Positions 43,210 through 54,470 of a stretch of DNA of 64,000 nucleotides are shown here, in pieces. Origin of the DNA: Amylostereum areolatum (lineage: Eukaryota; Basidiomycota; Agaricomycetes; Russulales; Stereaceae); assembly GCA_012932865.1 (NCBI GenBank), contig SAXG01000020.1:434001-498000 (forward strand), read 5' to 3'. Each line of letters opens with the position of its first letter. Within the stretch, counting starts at the first letter, position 1. The position numbers and the translations under genes are program-made. The notes beneath the pieces were generated by a model, which was not told where the DNA came from, made no database searches, and saw only the letters and a list, made by a program, of their open reading frames with translations.

Positions 43210-46200
43210 GTCCGACTCTATCCCCAAAATCGACGCTCTTCACCGGCCAAAACTACAAGGACTGGTCGAACGAGGTACTAGGCCTGGCTCCAGACCAAGG
43301 GCTGGGACGCTGTAGTGCTGGGGGAGACGTCCAAGCCGGCGGATACTGCTGCTGCCGCCCTCAAGGAGTACACCTCGATCTGCTCCAAGGCTGGGGGTGC
43401 CATCTACCTCCTCATCTCCAAGGACCAGCGAGGTCCTGTGGACGACCTTAGGCACGACGCCCCTGCTATGTGGACGAAGCTCGAGGCGCTGCACGTCAAG
43501 AAGGCGCCTGGCGCGCGCTTCAACGCGTATGACGACCTCTTCAATGTCCGCAAGAAGGAGGACGAGTCCCTGCTCGCTATGGCGACGCGAGTGGACGATG
43601 CTATGCGTCGCATTCGCTTCCCTTCGCCCTGCGTCTCTCCCTCGAGGAGCTCGACAAGGAGCTCACCACCATGGCGTACATCCGCGCCCTGCCCCTCGGA
43701 GTACTCCTCCTTCGTCTCGTCCCTCCTCCTGCTCGAGAAGCTCGACCCCTGACAGCGTCAAGGACGCGTTTGTGCGCGAGGAGACCAACAGGGAGCGCAA
43801 CCCCGAGTTCTTCAAGCCGGACGCTTCGTCTGCGCTCAGTGCGTCGTCGTCTGGCGCATCTGGCAAGGCCAAGGGGCAGTCCTCGCGTCCACGTCTCACT
43901 TGCGCGTTCTGCAAGAAGAGCGGGCACGAGGAGAAGACCTGCTATCAGAAGCAGATCAAGGACCTGCGTTCTCGCCTTGGGGACAAGGCCAACGCCGCTT
44001 CGTCGTCGTCTGACGGCTTCAATCCTGCTGGCGAACACGCTGGCAGCGCTGCATCCGCAAGTGTCGCTCCTTCCGACCCCCTCTCGCCGCTGCAGCTCGA
44101 TGCTGACGTCGATTGGAATGCAGACACCGGCGCCACGTCTCATATGACCCCGCATCGCCACTTCTTCGCCTCCTACCGTCCCCTTCGCACGCCCATTCGC
44201 CTCGCAGACGGAAAGACGGTGTACAGTGCAGGAGTCGGTTCAGTGGTGTTCAATCCGGTTGTAGCAGGAAAGGCGCAGGGTGCCGTCGAGTTTACTAGAG
44301 TCCTCCATGTTCCCCATCTTCGCAATAATCTCCTCTCTGTCCTCTACCTTGCGAAGCATAAGGCGTTCGTCGTCACCATCAAGGGGAGCCGCGTCTCCTT
44401 CGCTAAGGACGGCGCATGTGTGGCTTCACTGCAACGATCAACGACTGCGAACACCGCCTATCTCGACGGTTCCACCTCTACAGCGTCGCACTACGCCCTA
44501 TCCGCTGCGCTTCGCCGCCTCTACGCCTCTCGACGCGTCCCTATGGCACCGCCGCCTTGCGCACTTCAACCACGCTGGTCTCCAGCGCATAGTGCGCGAG
44601 AATCTCGTCACCGGTCTCGTCTTCAACTCGTTGGAGAAGCCCGACCCTATCTGCGAGCCCTGCCTCGCTGGCAAGATGCATGCGGACCCGTTCCCCTCCT
44701 CTACCACCGTCTACACAAAGCGCCTCGCCCTCGTCCACTCTGACCTGCACGGTCCGCTTCCAGTCCGCACCGCCTCTGGCTATCGCTACTGGGTCCTCTA
44801 CATCGACGCAGCCTCGCGTTTCTACGCCGTCTACCTGCTTCGCAAGAAGTCGGACCAGTACGAGGCGTTCAAGGACTTCAAAGCGTGGGCCGAGAAGCAG
44901 ACAGGCGAGAAGCTGCTCGCGCTGCAGGACGACAAGGGGGGCGAATACATGGGTCGCAACATGGACGAGTTCTGTTCGCTGCACGGGATCGAGCGCCGTC
45001 ATACGACGCGCAATCGCCCGCAGCAGAACGGCGTGGCGGAGCGTGCGAAATCGCACCATTGAGGAGGGTGCATCACCTGCGATGCTTGCTGGAGTCCGGC
45101 CTGCCTGCGTCTTTCTGGGGAGAAGCGCTCAGTGCCTACATCCACGTCCGCAACCGCCTGCCCACCGCCGCCTATCAAGGCGCACACCACGCCCTTCGAG
45201 CTCTGGCACGGGTCCAAGCCGGATGTGAGTCGTCTGCGCGTGTGGGGATGCACCGCATACGTCCACTATCCAGCGCGACAAGCGCAAGGGCCTGCAGCCG
45301 CACATGGTGAAGGCCGCCTTCATCGGGTATCGGAGGGGTACAAAGGTTGGAAGTTCTGGGACCCTATAGCGAAGAAGGTCATCATTTGCGAGCGCGCAGA
45401 CTTTGATGAGCGCGATTTCCCTCGCTCCAGGCTCAACAAGCCGCTCCTGCCCTCGCGTTCCGCTCCCCTCTTCCCTCCTTCCGCCCCCATCGGAGCCCGC
45501 TCCCTCTCAGCCGGCGCTGGATGCCGGGGGAGACGACGACTCATCCTCTGCTGAGCAAGACGAGCCTGTTCAGCCTCCAGCTCCCCTGCTGATGAGCACG
45601 AGCATGATGTTGATCAGGATGCGGCCGATCCCGCTCCTGCGCCGCCTGAAGCCGATCCTGCACCTCCCTCTCCACATGCGGGTCCTTCGCGGCCTGCTCC
45701 TCGAGCCTTCGCGGCCTGCTCCTCGAGGGAGGAAGCGCGCCGCCTTCGCCCACCGGTCCTCTGCGCCGTAGCACGCGCGACGCCGTTGTCAAGGCGCGAT
45801 CGAACAGCTGGCAGCCTCAACCAGTGCCCTCCAAGGCAAAAGTGCGCGAGCCGCTTCCTGCAGTCGAATCCGACGAGGAGGACGATGCTCATCAGCGACT
45901 CTCCTGAGCCGTGGGCGAATGACGACGTCTACTTCGCGCAGGAGACGCCTGAGGCCGCCTTTGCCATCCACACCGCGTTGGAGACCTGCCCTTCTATCCG
46001 CAGACGGCGAGCCGCTCTCCTACAGGCAGGCTATGCAGCGTCCAGACGCGGAGATGTGGCTTGCAGCGTGCAGAGAGGAGCTCGACGCGCATGCAGCCAA
46101 TGGCACCTGGTCTATCGCTTCCCTTCCCCCTGGCGCGCACGCCGTCGCATCGCGCTGGGTCTTCAAGGTCAAGCGCAAGGAGGACGGCTCCATCGAGCGC

Positions 46201-47583
46201 TACAAGGTGCGCGTCGTCGCGAAGGGCTTTGCCCAGCGTCCTGGCTTCGACTACTTCGAGACCTTCGCTCCCACTGCCAAGTTCCAGGCCATCCGCACTG
46301 TCCTCGCCCTCGCCGCCGTCGAGGATCTCCACCTGCGCTCCATCGACATCTCCCATGCCTTCATCAATGGCGACCTCGATGCGGAGGTCTACATGAAGCA
46401 GCCTGAAGGGCTTCGAGGAGGGTCCTCCTGGCGCGGTCTGCAAGCTGCAGAAGTCGATCTACTGGCCTCAAGCAGGCCGCTCGCCTGTGGAAGATCAAGC
46501 TGATGGAGGTCCTGTGCGACAAGATGGGATTCCGCTGCATCTACAGCGACGCGTCGATCTACGTGCTTCAGCGCGACGCTGTGCGCGTTCTCCTCCCTGT
46601 CTTCGTCGACGACTGGCACCCTAGCGTCGAATTCGGAGCCTGTTCTCGACGAGATCATCGCCACTCTTCGCACGCACTTCAAGCTGCGAGATCCTCGGCC
46701 CCACCTCCTTCCTCCTCGGCATCCACATCACTCGAGACCGCTCCCTTCGCACCCTCTTCCTCTCCCAGCGCCAGTACATCAGTCGACACGCTTGCACGCT
46801 ACAATCCATGCCGACTGCCACCCTGTCACCACGCCTATGCTTCCTGGCTCGCGTCTGACGAAGGCTATGTCGCCCCAGAACGCTTCTGAGCAGCGAATTC
46901 ATGCAGAAGGTGCCCTATGGCAGCGCCGTCGGCTCCCTGCTCTACATCGCGACTGCGACCCGTCCAGACATCGCCTACACTGTCTCCAATCTGCTGCCGC
47001 TTCATTTCGGACCCAGGTCCTCAGCATTGGCGCGCCGTCCAGCATCTGTTCAAGTACCTCCAGGGTCACGAAGGACTTGAAGCTCGTGTACAGGCCGACC
47101 GACGACTCCGAGCTGTTCACCACCTTCACAGACTCGGACCACGGCAGGAAACAGTCGACAATGGCCGCTCCACAGGCGGGTATCTCGTCCGCATTGGTTC
47201 TGGCGCTGTCAGCTGGAGCTCTCGCCTCCAATCGCTCGTCGCACAGTCGACGACCGAGGCGGAGTACATTGCTGCCGTCGAGGCTGGCAAGGAGATCGTC
47301 TGGATGCGCAACCTGCTCTCTGAGTTTGGCTACACAGTCGAGGGCGCTTCGCTCCTGTACTCGGACAATCAGTCGTCTATCAACGTCTCAAAGAATCCCG
47401 AGCATCATGGACGCATGAAGCACCTCGACCTGCGCTTCTACTGGCTGCGAGACAGAAGTGGAAGGCCGGCCGGATTGTTCTCAAGTTTGTGGGGACAACG
47501 AGATGCCGGCCGACATCCTGACGAAGCAGCTTGCCCTCTTGAGCAGCGTTGTGCGCTGCAGGGAGATGATGGTACTCGAGTAG
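43210..47583 (+). pseudogene. gag-pol of copia 1, many frameshifts
   Basis: Same gene as 55705-60038: gag, CAFCKKSGHEEKTC knuckle, WNADTGATSHM protease, integrase (LVHSDLHGPLPVRTASGYRY; RPQQNGVAERA), RT (AFINGDLDAEVYMKQPEG; FVDD), RNase H (TEAEYIAAV). At least a few dozen small indels scatter it over all three frames. At 47270-47285 it keeps a base missing from copia 2. Confidence 0.9.
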
Positions 47584-47601
47584 GCGTCTCATCACGGGGA
47601 G

Positions 47602-48389
47602 TGTTGATATTCGTTATGCTGATTTCCTTATTCTGTTTATCTCCCTTCTATGTCTATGCTCCACACCTATTATCCTAATTCCGACGCCTATACCCTCACA
47701 TGTTTGAAAACACGAGGGACCTTCTCATACAGTCACGGCTGGCCTGAACGCAATTCTAGGGTGTCTCCACCTACCTGTCCATAGTGGGAACCTATAGAAT
47801 ATCACAGCTCTGATTTGTGCAACGCCTTAGCTTATTTACCCCTAACAGGCCTGATGTGATAGGCCCCACTTGTGCCCACAGTAATCAGAAGGCGGTTCTC
47901 AGTTGAAACACCGAGGGACCTTCACATAATGAACCAAAGTGACTGGCCTGATTGACCCAGGCCTCCCATATAGAGGTGCTCTACAACTGAGTACTCGTAG
48001 GGGACAGGTTGGTGTTGATATAGAAATATCACCAGCTCTGATTGGTGCAACAGGCCTGGCTTAGCCTTATTTCACACACCTTCCACTTCACCACTGTTCG
48101 CATTGTCGTTTACTGTAGTTCAGCCTGAGCTTGCTCCAGCTCGTTCGAGTTATTTACGCTTTGGTCGATTCTCGGCTTATTCCGAGTTTCCTCCCACGCT
48201 CCATGGCCTCTACCTGCAGCCACACGCGTCTGCTCCTCCTCAGTCGCTCATTCTGTGCTGCAGGTATGCCCTTTGCTCGTTTCTGTCTTGTTTCTCAGTC
48301 GCTCATTCTGTGCTGCAGCAATCCACTGTTTGTGTCAGTTCTGAGCGTCCCTAGCTAGTTGGCTAGCCCCTTCAACTGCGACTTCAACA
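47602..48389 (+). repeat. 3' LTR of copia 1, split by a TRIM
   Basis: LTR start at 47602-47701 and remainder at 48078-48389. The part 48080-48180 lacks many single bases compared with other family-D LTRs; 48180-48389 is normal. Confidence 0.8.
47702..48077 (-). mobile_element. Degenerate TRIM (LTR-interior-LTR, reversed)
   Basis: Reversed TRIM LTR, interior remnant (AGGCCTGATGTGAT...CACTTGTGCCCACAGTAATCA) and second reversed LTR. About 376 bp instead of 503 because of many small deletions. This direct LTR-interior-LTR order supports the retrotransposon interpretation. The deletions may be real decay or poor consensus sequence. Confidence 0.65.
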
Positions 48390-48468
48390 CATTGTTGAGT
48401 AGGAAAGGAGTCTCGCGTAAGACACGTAGATCACGTGACCGTTCACAAACTTTTCTCGTGTGCGAGTA

Positions 48469-48834
48469 TGTTGCATACTGTCGTTGTAGCTGGGAACACT
48501 GGTCAGTACCTAGGATCTCATTGCTGTCATAACCACCAATGACAATATCTAGAAAGACCCCATTGACTGCAAAGGGAGGAAAGGGAAAGACGGAGTGGCA
48601 TTGGAAGATTTGTGTTAGTGTTTTTACAGATCACGAGATCTACAGCAAACCTTTCTTGAAAGCATTGTCAAAGAGGGCGAAGGATTTCTGGTCTCAAAAG
48701 ATCAAGAACCATCTTGAAAAGTGCATCACAGTATATTCTAACAATGTAACTCATAGGGTTATATCAATAGGCATATAAGAAGGTTGCTGAGATGCAGAAT
48801 AAGCATGAGCTTAGGAAGATGAAGACAAAGGCAG
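48469..48834 (+). pseudogene. Gene Y, downstream exons (copy 1)
   Basis: Continues the gene-Y frame after the Tc1 target site: exon to 48505 (MLHTVVVAGNTG), intron 48506-48552 (GTACCT...ATCTAG, 47 nt), exon 48553-48730 (GKTEWHWKICVSVFTDHEIY...SQKIKNHLEKC), intron 48731-48770 (GTATAT, TTCTAAC, CAATAG), exon 48771-48834 (AYKKVAEMQNKHELRKMKTK). All phases agree. It is then cut by an LTR at 48835. Helical, Lys-rich protein of unknown family. Confidence 0.5.
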
Positions 48835-49122
48835 TGTTGAGGATATTCATTAATGAATTTCTACACCTTTATTCTGTTCTATCTCCTTTCTATTTGCTTC
48901 TATTCCGCTCTATTCACCTTATTGTCACCCCATTCCGTGGATTGAACCCAGGACCTCCCATATTCTAGAAGGGTGCTCTAACCAACTGAGCTACCTGTCC
49001 GATAGTGGGAACAGGATGGTAGTTGATATAGAGGATATCACTGAGCTGTGATTGTGTGCAACAGGCCAGGACTTAGCCTTATTTCAACAAGTTGGCTAGC
49101 CCCTTCAACTGCGACTTCAACA
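48835..49122 (+). repeat. LTR family D with inserted TRIM LTR fragment
   Basis: 48835-48936 is the LTR start (diverged), 48937-49089 a reversed TRIM LTR fragment containing most of the tRNA-like part (about 48938-49000), and 49090-49122 the LTR end. Followed by 19 bp (49123-49141) of copia primer-site sequence. Confidence 0.75.
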
Positions 49123-49141
49123 GGTTATGTGCCCTGCGCTC

Positions 49142-49592
49142 TGTTGAAGATATTCCTTTATGTCTGATTTCTACGCCTTTATTCTGTTCTATCTCCCTTC
49201 TATTCGCTTCTATTCCGCTCCATTCACCCTATTATCGTCTCATTCCGCGTCTATACCCTCACATGCCTTCTCCACTTCACCTACTGTACCCATTTGTACT
49301 GTACTTACTGTAGTTCAGCCTGAGCTGGCTCCCCTAGCTTCAGTTTCGAGTTAGTTGCCGCTTTAGGGCGATTCTCGGCTTATTCCGAGTTTCCTCCCAC
49401 GCTCCGTGGCCTCTACCTGCAGCCACACGCGTCTGCTCCTCCTCAGTCGCTCATTCTGTGCTGCAGGTATGCCCTTTGCTCGTTTCTGTCTTGTTTCTAA
49501 GTCGCTCATTCTGTGCTGCAGCAATCCACTGTTTGTGTCAGTTCTGTGCGTCCCTAGCTAGTAGGCTAGCCCCTTCAACTGCGACTTCAACA
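49142..49592 (+). repeat. LTR family D
   Basis: 451 bp, TGTTGAAGATATTCC...GACTTCAACA. Directly preceded by GGTTATGTGCCCTGCGCTC, so the block 48835-49592 reads LTR, primer site, LTR. No matching target duplication (GGCAG left of 48835, AACCT right of 49592). Confidence 0.85.
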
Positions 49593-50424
49593 AACCTGTG
49601 CTGGGACAGAGGACAGGTCAAAGCACAGGCTGTGCCCCTGCTTCCAGCGATTGACAAGTGCACTCAGAGATTGCTCTACAGTCCACCACCCCACAAGGCA
49701 AGCACCCGATCGGAGAAGTACGCCCGAGGCCGCCTCATCTCACCACTATTTTAGGAGTCCATGTGAGCCAGCCGGACATCAGGTCGTCCCACCCTCTTTA
49801 GCTGTTCAATCTTCGCAGAAAGTAAAAGAAGCTCATGGTCTTGCACCGATTTACAAAGGGGGTTCCTTGGCAATCCGCCTCCGGCTACTTGAACTAGCCT
49901 TCGTCACCTTCGAAAGCGTCCTCATCAGCATTGGACAGGGCCTGACGGAGCGGTCTACAACCAGTGTCGATCTTGCCGGGGACTTATAATATCCTTTGTA
50001 GCAATATCCTTCTAGTCGATATGCAGACACAGTATAGTGCCCCGGGTTGCAAGGTCAATGTGGCCGGCCTCGTAGATCTAGATCTAGATGACTTCAAGAT
50101 TCATGCACTTACAATAAGTTTGTTATGGATCATGGATGATTCTTGGGGACCCTGGCATTGAGGTCCGAATAGAAATGAAGGGTCATTGAGACGCTTACCA
50201 GAGTAAGGTATTCTGGAGTACGGTTGATACAGTGATTAGCTAACCCCATCTAGGAGCACATTTGATATCACTGTTACACGCCGTCTACAGTTTCATACAA
50301 ACCAACTCTGGAGAATCTGCACCCCGAACAACTAGGTACGCCTGGGAAAGAGGAAAACCCGGTACACCTAGAAGTGAAAAACACATCTTTTCACGTCATT
50401 TGGTGCCCCTGAAGGAATAGGAGG
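49593..50424. other. Single-copy-type DNA, no gene assigned
   Basis: Duplicated at 61712-62543. Contains modest plus-strand frames (49651-49989; 49964-50161 with VDLDLDDFKIHALTI) without splice support or a recognised domain. It may be coding sequence of gene Y, or of another gene, broken by the LTRs. Confidence 0.3.
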
Positions 50425-50945
50425 TCACGCCAGTGGATCCGGTGCTCCTAAATGTTCTCGTTAGTATGGATTTCAAGTGATAGATGAATAGAACTAAAAC
50501 TGACCAGGCTTGCGAGGTTTACCGTGATATTGGAGTAGAAGACGTTGCAAAAATTTCACAAGACAGAGAAGGATAAGGTTAGCTGCCAGAGGGACAGAGG
50601 GTGTGATGTCCTCAGCACGTAAATTCAATTCACTGACAATCTCCAGGGTTTGCAAAGCCCAGCCAAGCCGCCTGAATGACCAATGAGGCGTAGCCAGCAT
50701 TCCCTGAGAGATAGGAACACATTAATGGAAAAGAACCCAGGAGAACTCACTGATTGTATCCGTTGATTGGCACCGTGGACAAGTTCTGCAACTACAATGC
50801 CTGAAACCAAAAAAATGAAATCAGTGAGTAAAATACAGAATGATACAGACAGACACACCAAGATACGGGAAGGGCCCAGTGGGGGTTACCGGAAGGAACA
50901 GGTTGTATTGAAACTCCATGGCTGCCCATATTTCTTGTCCTAGGC
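50425..50945 (-). pseudogene. Gene Z, exons 2-5 (copy 1), first exon lost
   Basis: Minus-strand exons with consistent phase: exon 2 50945-50859 (LGQEIWAAMEFQYNLFLP...), intron with GTGTGT...TTTCAG, exon 3 50800-50751 (VVAELVHGANQRIQ), intron GTGAGT...TCTCAG, exon 4 50703-50523 (MLATPHWSFRRLGW, then NLRAEDITPSVPL), intron GTAAAC...ACTAAC...TTTAG, exon 5 50447-50425 (APDPLA, stop). A short helical protein, family unknown. Exon 1 is cut at 51045 by an LTR; the upstream half survives only in copy 2 (63619-63666). Confidence 0.5.
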
Positions 50946-51044
50946 CTGCAGCAAACATCAATCGCTCTTGATACAGAAGCACCGGTAAGCCGCGACGAGA
51001 ATAAGATGCAGATTGAATGCCATAACATTACCTGATGTTGTTTT

Positions 51045-52012
51045 TGTTGAAGTCGCAGTTGAAGGGGCTAGCCAACTAGCTAGAGACGCTCAGAACTGAC
51101 ACAAACAGTGGATTGCTGCAGCACAGAATGAGCGACTTAGAAACAAGACAGAAACAAGCAAAGGGCATACCTGCAGCACAGAATGAGCGAGTGAGGAGGA
51201 GCAGACGCGTGTGGCTGCAGGTAGAGGCCACGGAGCGTGGGAGGAAACTCGGAATAAGCCGAGAATCGCCCTAAAGCGGCAACTAACTCGAAACTGAAGC
51301 TAGGGAAGCTAGCTCAGGCTGAACTACAGTAAGTACAGTACAATAGCGAACAGTGGGTGAAGTGGAGAGGGCATGTGAGTGTATAGACGCGGAATGAGGC
51401 GATAAGAGGGTGAATGGAGCGGAATAGAAGCGAATAGAACGGAGATAGGACGGAATAAAGGCGTAGAAATCAGACATAAAGGAATATCTTCAACACTCCC
51501 CCGTGATGAGACGCCTACTCGAGTCCCATCATCTCCCTGCAGCGCACAACGCGCTCCCGAGGCAGCGCCTTTGTCAGGATGTCGGCCGGCATCTCGTTTG
51601 TCCCCACAAACTTGAGAACAATCCGGCCGGCCTCCACTTCGTCTCGCAGCCAGTAGAAGCGCAGGTCGAGGTGCTTCATGCGTCCATGATGCTCGGGATT
51701 CTTCGAGACGTTGATAGACGACTGATTGTCCGAGTACAGGAGCGAAGCGCCCTCGACTATGTAGCCAAACTCAGAGAGCAGGTTGCGCATCCAGACGATC
51801 TCCTTGCCAGCCTCGACGGCAGCAATGTACTCCGCCTCGGTCGTCGACTGTGCGACGAGCGATTGGAGGCGAGAGCTCCAGCTACAGCGCCAGAACCGAA
51901 CCGGACGAGATACCCGCCAGTGGAGCGGCCATTGTCGACGTTTCCGCCGTGGTCCGAGTCCGTGAAGGTGGTGAACAGCGCGGAATCGTCGGTCGGCCTG
52001 TATTCGAGCACA
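51045..52012 (-). mobile_element. Reversed copia fragment with 3' LTR
   Basis: Family-D LTR 51045-51495 preceded by GTTTT (51040-51044). Then 51496-52012 is the 3' end of copia pol on the minus strand (RNase H motif near 51840, EIVWMRNLLSEFGY, KFVGTNEMPADILTKALP). The fragment stops near 52012 in the middle of RNase H, joined to unrelated DNA. In copy 2 the same site has only the solo LTR. Confidence 0.85.
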
Positions 52013-52862
52013 TCACAATCAGCAGATTGATACAGGTAATGATAGATAAGGAGGCATAGAACACACCAAGTCCTTTGGGGGCACAGCTTGGAGGTGAACT
52101 GGGCGTTGAATCATTAGACTCTCTTTTGTGTTTGGTCCCAATAAAGGATTTGCTATCCGTGAACTTTTTTGTCATGGAGTTTGAATAGCTACATGGAAGA
52201 AGTGGACTTGAAATAAAGTGAGTGTAAAAGAGAGGGCACTGTAGATCGTCTTTTGCATTGCTTGAGTTGACAATACGGCCATATACAGTTCTTTCCCAGT
52301 TTGTCAAAAATGCTTTACAATCAGACAAGAAAAAATGAGCACACTTCTAACTATGGGGAGCAACAGTGCATTATACTCACGAGCGACAGAGAACCGAGCC
52401 TCCTTGACATGCTCAGAGAATCCGGGAGGATATATTTCTAACATCCGAGGGGGTCCAAAGGGCCTTTGGAGGGGGTCATCCGGGCCACATCTGGGCCACA
52501 TCCAGGGGTGGCAGGGAGTCCTGAGGGGGAGGGGGGCACCATCCGGGATGCATCTGGGAGGCAGTGGGCTCATCCAGGGGGTCATCCTTATGGGGGAGAG
52601 GAGGAAGGGGTCTATCGTTGACTTACACAATCCAAGATCACACATCACCCTGGTTTCTATTTCGGCACACAATGTATTTCTATGGATACTAGCTACATGA
52701 TATCATGGGTACGAAAGGAATGGAGATAAGATTATTAAGTCAGAGATGGGATCGTGAGGGGATGAGATCGTGAGGGGGACGTTAAGAGGGATAACAGTAG
52801 AAGGGCTTCGTCCAGTCCTTCTAGGATCTGGTGCGTGAAGGGGGTAGTACTTGGCATGTTTG
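52013..52862. other. Unassigned DNA between the two duplicated blocks
   Basis: AT-rich at first. 52440-52610 is a G-rich stretch with recurring CATCCGGG, CATCTGGG and CATCCAGGGG words. No gene or known repeat recognised. It is not part of the duplication. Confidence 0.3.
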
Positions 52863-53291
52863 TGTTGAAATAAGGCTAAGCCCTGGCCTGTTGCACACAA
52901 TCAGAGCTCGGTGATATCCTCTATATCAACTACCAACCTGTTCCCACTATCGGACAGGTAGCTCAGTTGGTTAGAGCACCCTTCTAGAATATGGGAGGTC
53001 CTGGGTTCAATCCCCGGCCAGTCCACTTTTGGGCACAAGTGGCGAGTGCCTAAGATCACATCAGGCCTGGTCTTACGGGGGTGTGTTGAAATAAGGCTAA
53101 GCTCTGGCCTGTTGCACACAATCAGAGCTCGGTGATATCCTCTATATCAACTACCAACCTGTTCCCACTATCGGACAGGTAGCTCAGTTGGTTAGAGCAC
53201 CCTTCTAGAATATGGGAGGTCCTGGGTTCAATCCCCGGCCAGTCCACTTTGTGTTTCACTTTATGACTGAAGGTCCCTCTGTATTTTCAAC
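52863..53291 (+). mobile_element. TRIM in direct order, with internal deletion
   Basis: LTR 52863-53028 (3' end missing), interior 3' part 53029-53083 ending ACGGGGGTG, LTR 53084-53291. The tRNA-like sequences are at 52952-53025 and 53173-53246. The junction CCACTTT/TGGGCAC marks both the deletion and the left edge of the 11-kb duplication. Flanks GTTTG and GATGA do not match, as expected after such a rearrangement. Confidence 0.8.
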
Positions 53292-53604
53292 AGATGATGC
53301 TGGGCTCAGGATCGAGTGTACTCGCACGTGAGAAAAGTTTGTGAACGGTCACGTGAGAAAGTGCGAACCAGAGCTGCGCGTTGCCAGCGAGCACTTTGTC
53401 GACCTCCCAGAGATATATGGCTCCCCATGCTGAGTTTTCACCGTATACCCAAGGCCGTATATATCAGCTCTACCTCGACAAACATTCCTATCGCCAATAG
53501 CCTCCGCCCTCCACATATCTATCAATGGTGCTTGGAAGACTGTCCAGCGGTAACTTCAACACGGCACCCATCATGATCTTCCCCGAAGTGGCCATCCAAA
53601 GGCT

Positions 53605-54470
53605 GTGACTGCTCATGGTGTCCGTCAAATCATTTGGCATCTCGTCAATCATTGCTTCGAGTCCTACCGCCAGGTTGCAAATCGCCTGGGCTGGTGCAAG
53701 CTCTCACAAGTTCAAGCAGTTGCACGAGGCATGGGCTATCACCGCCATGTTGCTCGGTATAAGCCCTTCATCTTGAAGGCCACTGCACAGAAATGAATTC
53801 TATGAGCACATGAGAATGCTGGGAGGGATTGGGGCTCGGTTATTTGGACAGATGAGGCAAAGTTGGAACTGGGAGAAAAGTTAGGACAGAAGTGGGTGAC
53901 GAGGAGACCTGGTGAGCAAGATTTGATGGACTGTGTCGCCCCAACCTTTCGAAGTGGCCGGAAATCGATCATGGTGTGGGGGGCTATTTGTCGATGGTGT
54001 CAAGGGTCCACTTGTGAGGCTGGATTTATTTTTGGTGATGGTTGGGAAGAATGGTCGAGGAGGGCTTGGGGCAACAGAATATGTTAACCAGGTCATGAAA
54101 GGCCCGTTAAAGGCTTTTCATGATCATGTAACACATCTCAAGGGTCGTTGTATTGCTGTGGTTGAAGATGGTGCCCCTGCGCATGCGAGCCAGGCAGCCA
54201 GCCAAGCATGCACATCGGGAGCTTGGAATCCAACAGCTCAAGGTTTCAATAGGGTTTAAGTCAGGGGATGATGGTGGGTGGCTGTGGTACCGTCTCAATG
54301 TGGGTATTGCAAACACCCTTGGCTTCTTTAACTCCATTGAGAACCTTTGGGTTGCTGCTCAGAAGATGTGGGATGGGATTTCGGTGGATGATATCCAGAA
54401 GCATACTGGAAAGATGGAGGATCGTGTTCGGGCTGTGCGCAAGGCAAAGGGCTATCATACATGGTTCTGA
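53605..54470 (+). pseudogene. Tc1/mariner transposase, copy 2
   Basis: Near-identical to 41101-41967, with the same two TGA codons and the same 85-bp inversion (54251-54335). A few single-base differences (for example near 53882 and 53989) change the local frame. Confidence 0.85.

Larger units (their letters stand above)
42044..48389 (+). mobile_element. Ty1/copia element, copy 1
   Basis: 5' LTR 42044-42494, 3' LTR 47602-48389 (with a TRIM inside), target duplication CATTG (42039-42043 and 48390-48394). Same insertion site as copia 2 at 54547-60508, so the two derive from one insertion by later duplication of the region. Numerous 1-4 nt indels, mainly insertions in clusters (43200-43290, 43610-43750, 45050-45190, 46440-47540), break the frame relative to copia 2. 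Confidence 0.9.
40816..48466 (+). mobile_element. Tc1/mariner element, copy 1, interrupted by copia 1
   Basis: 36-bp TIRs at 40816-40851 (CTCGCACGTGAGAAAAGTTT...) and 48431-48466 (inverted), three mismatches by eye. TA target duplication at 40814-40815 and 48467-48468. Without the copia insertion the element is about 1.3 kb, normal for Tc1. It disrupts gene Y. Confidence 0.9.
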
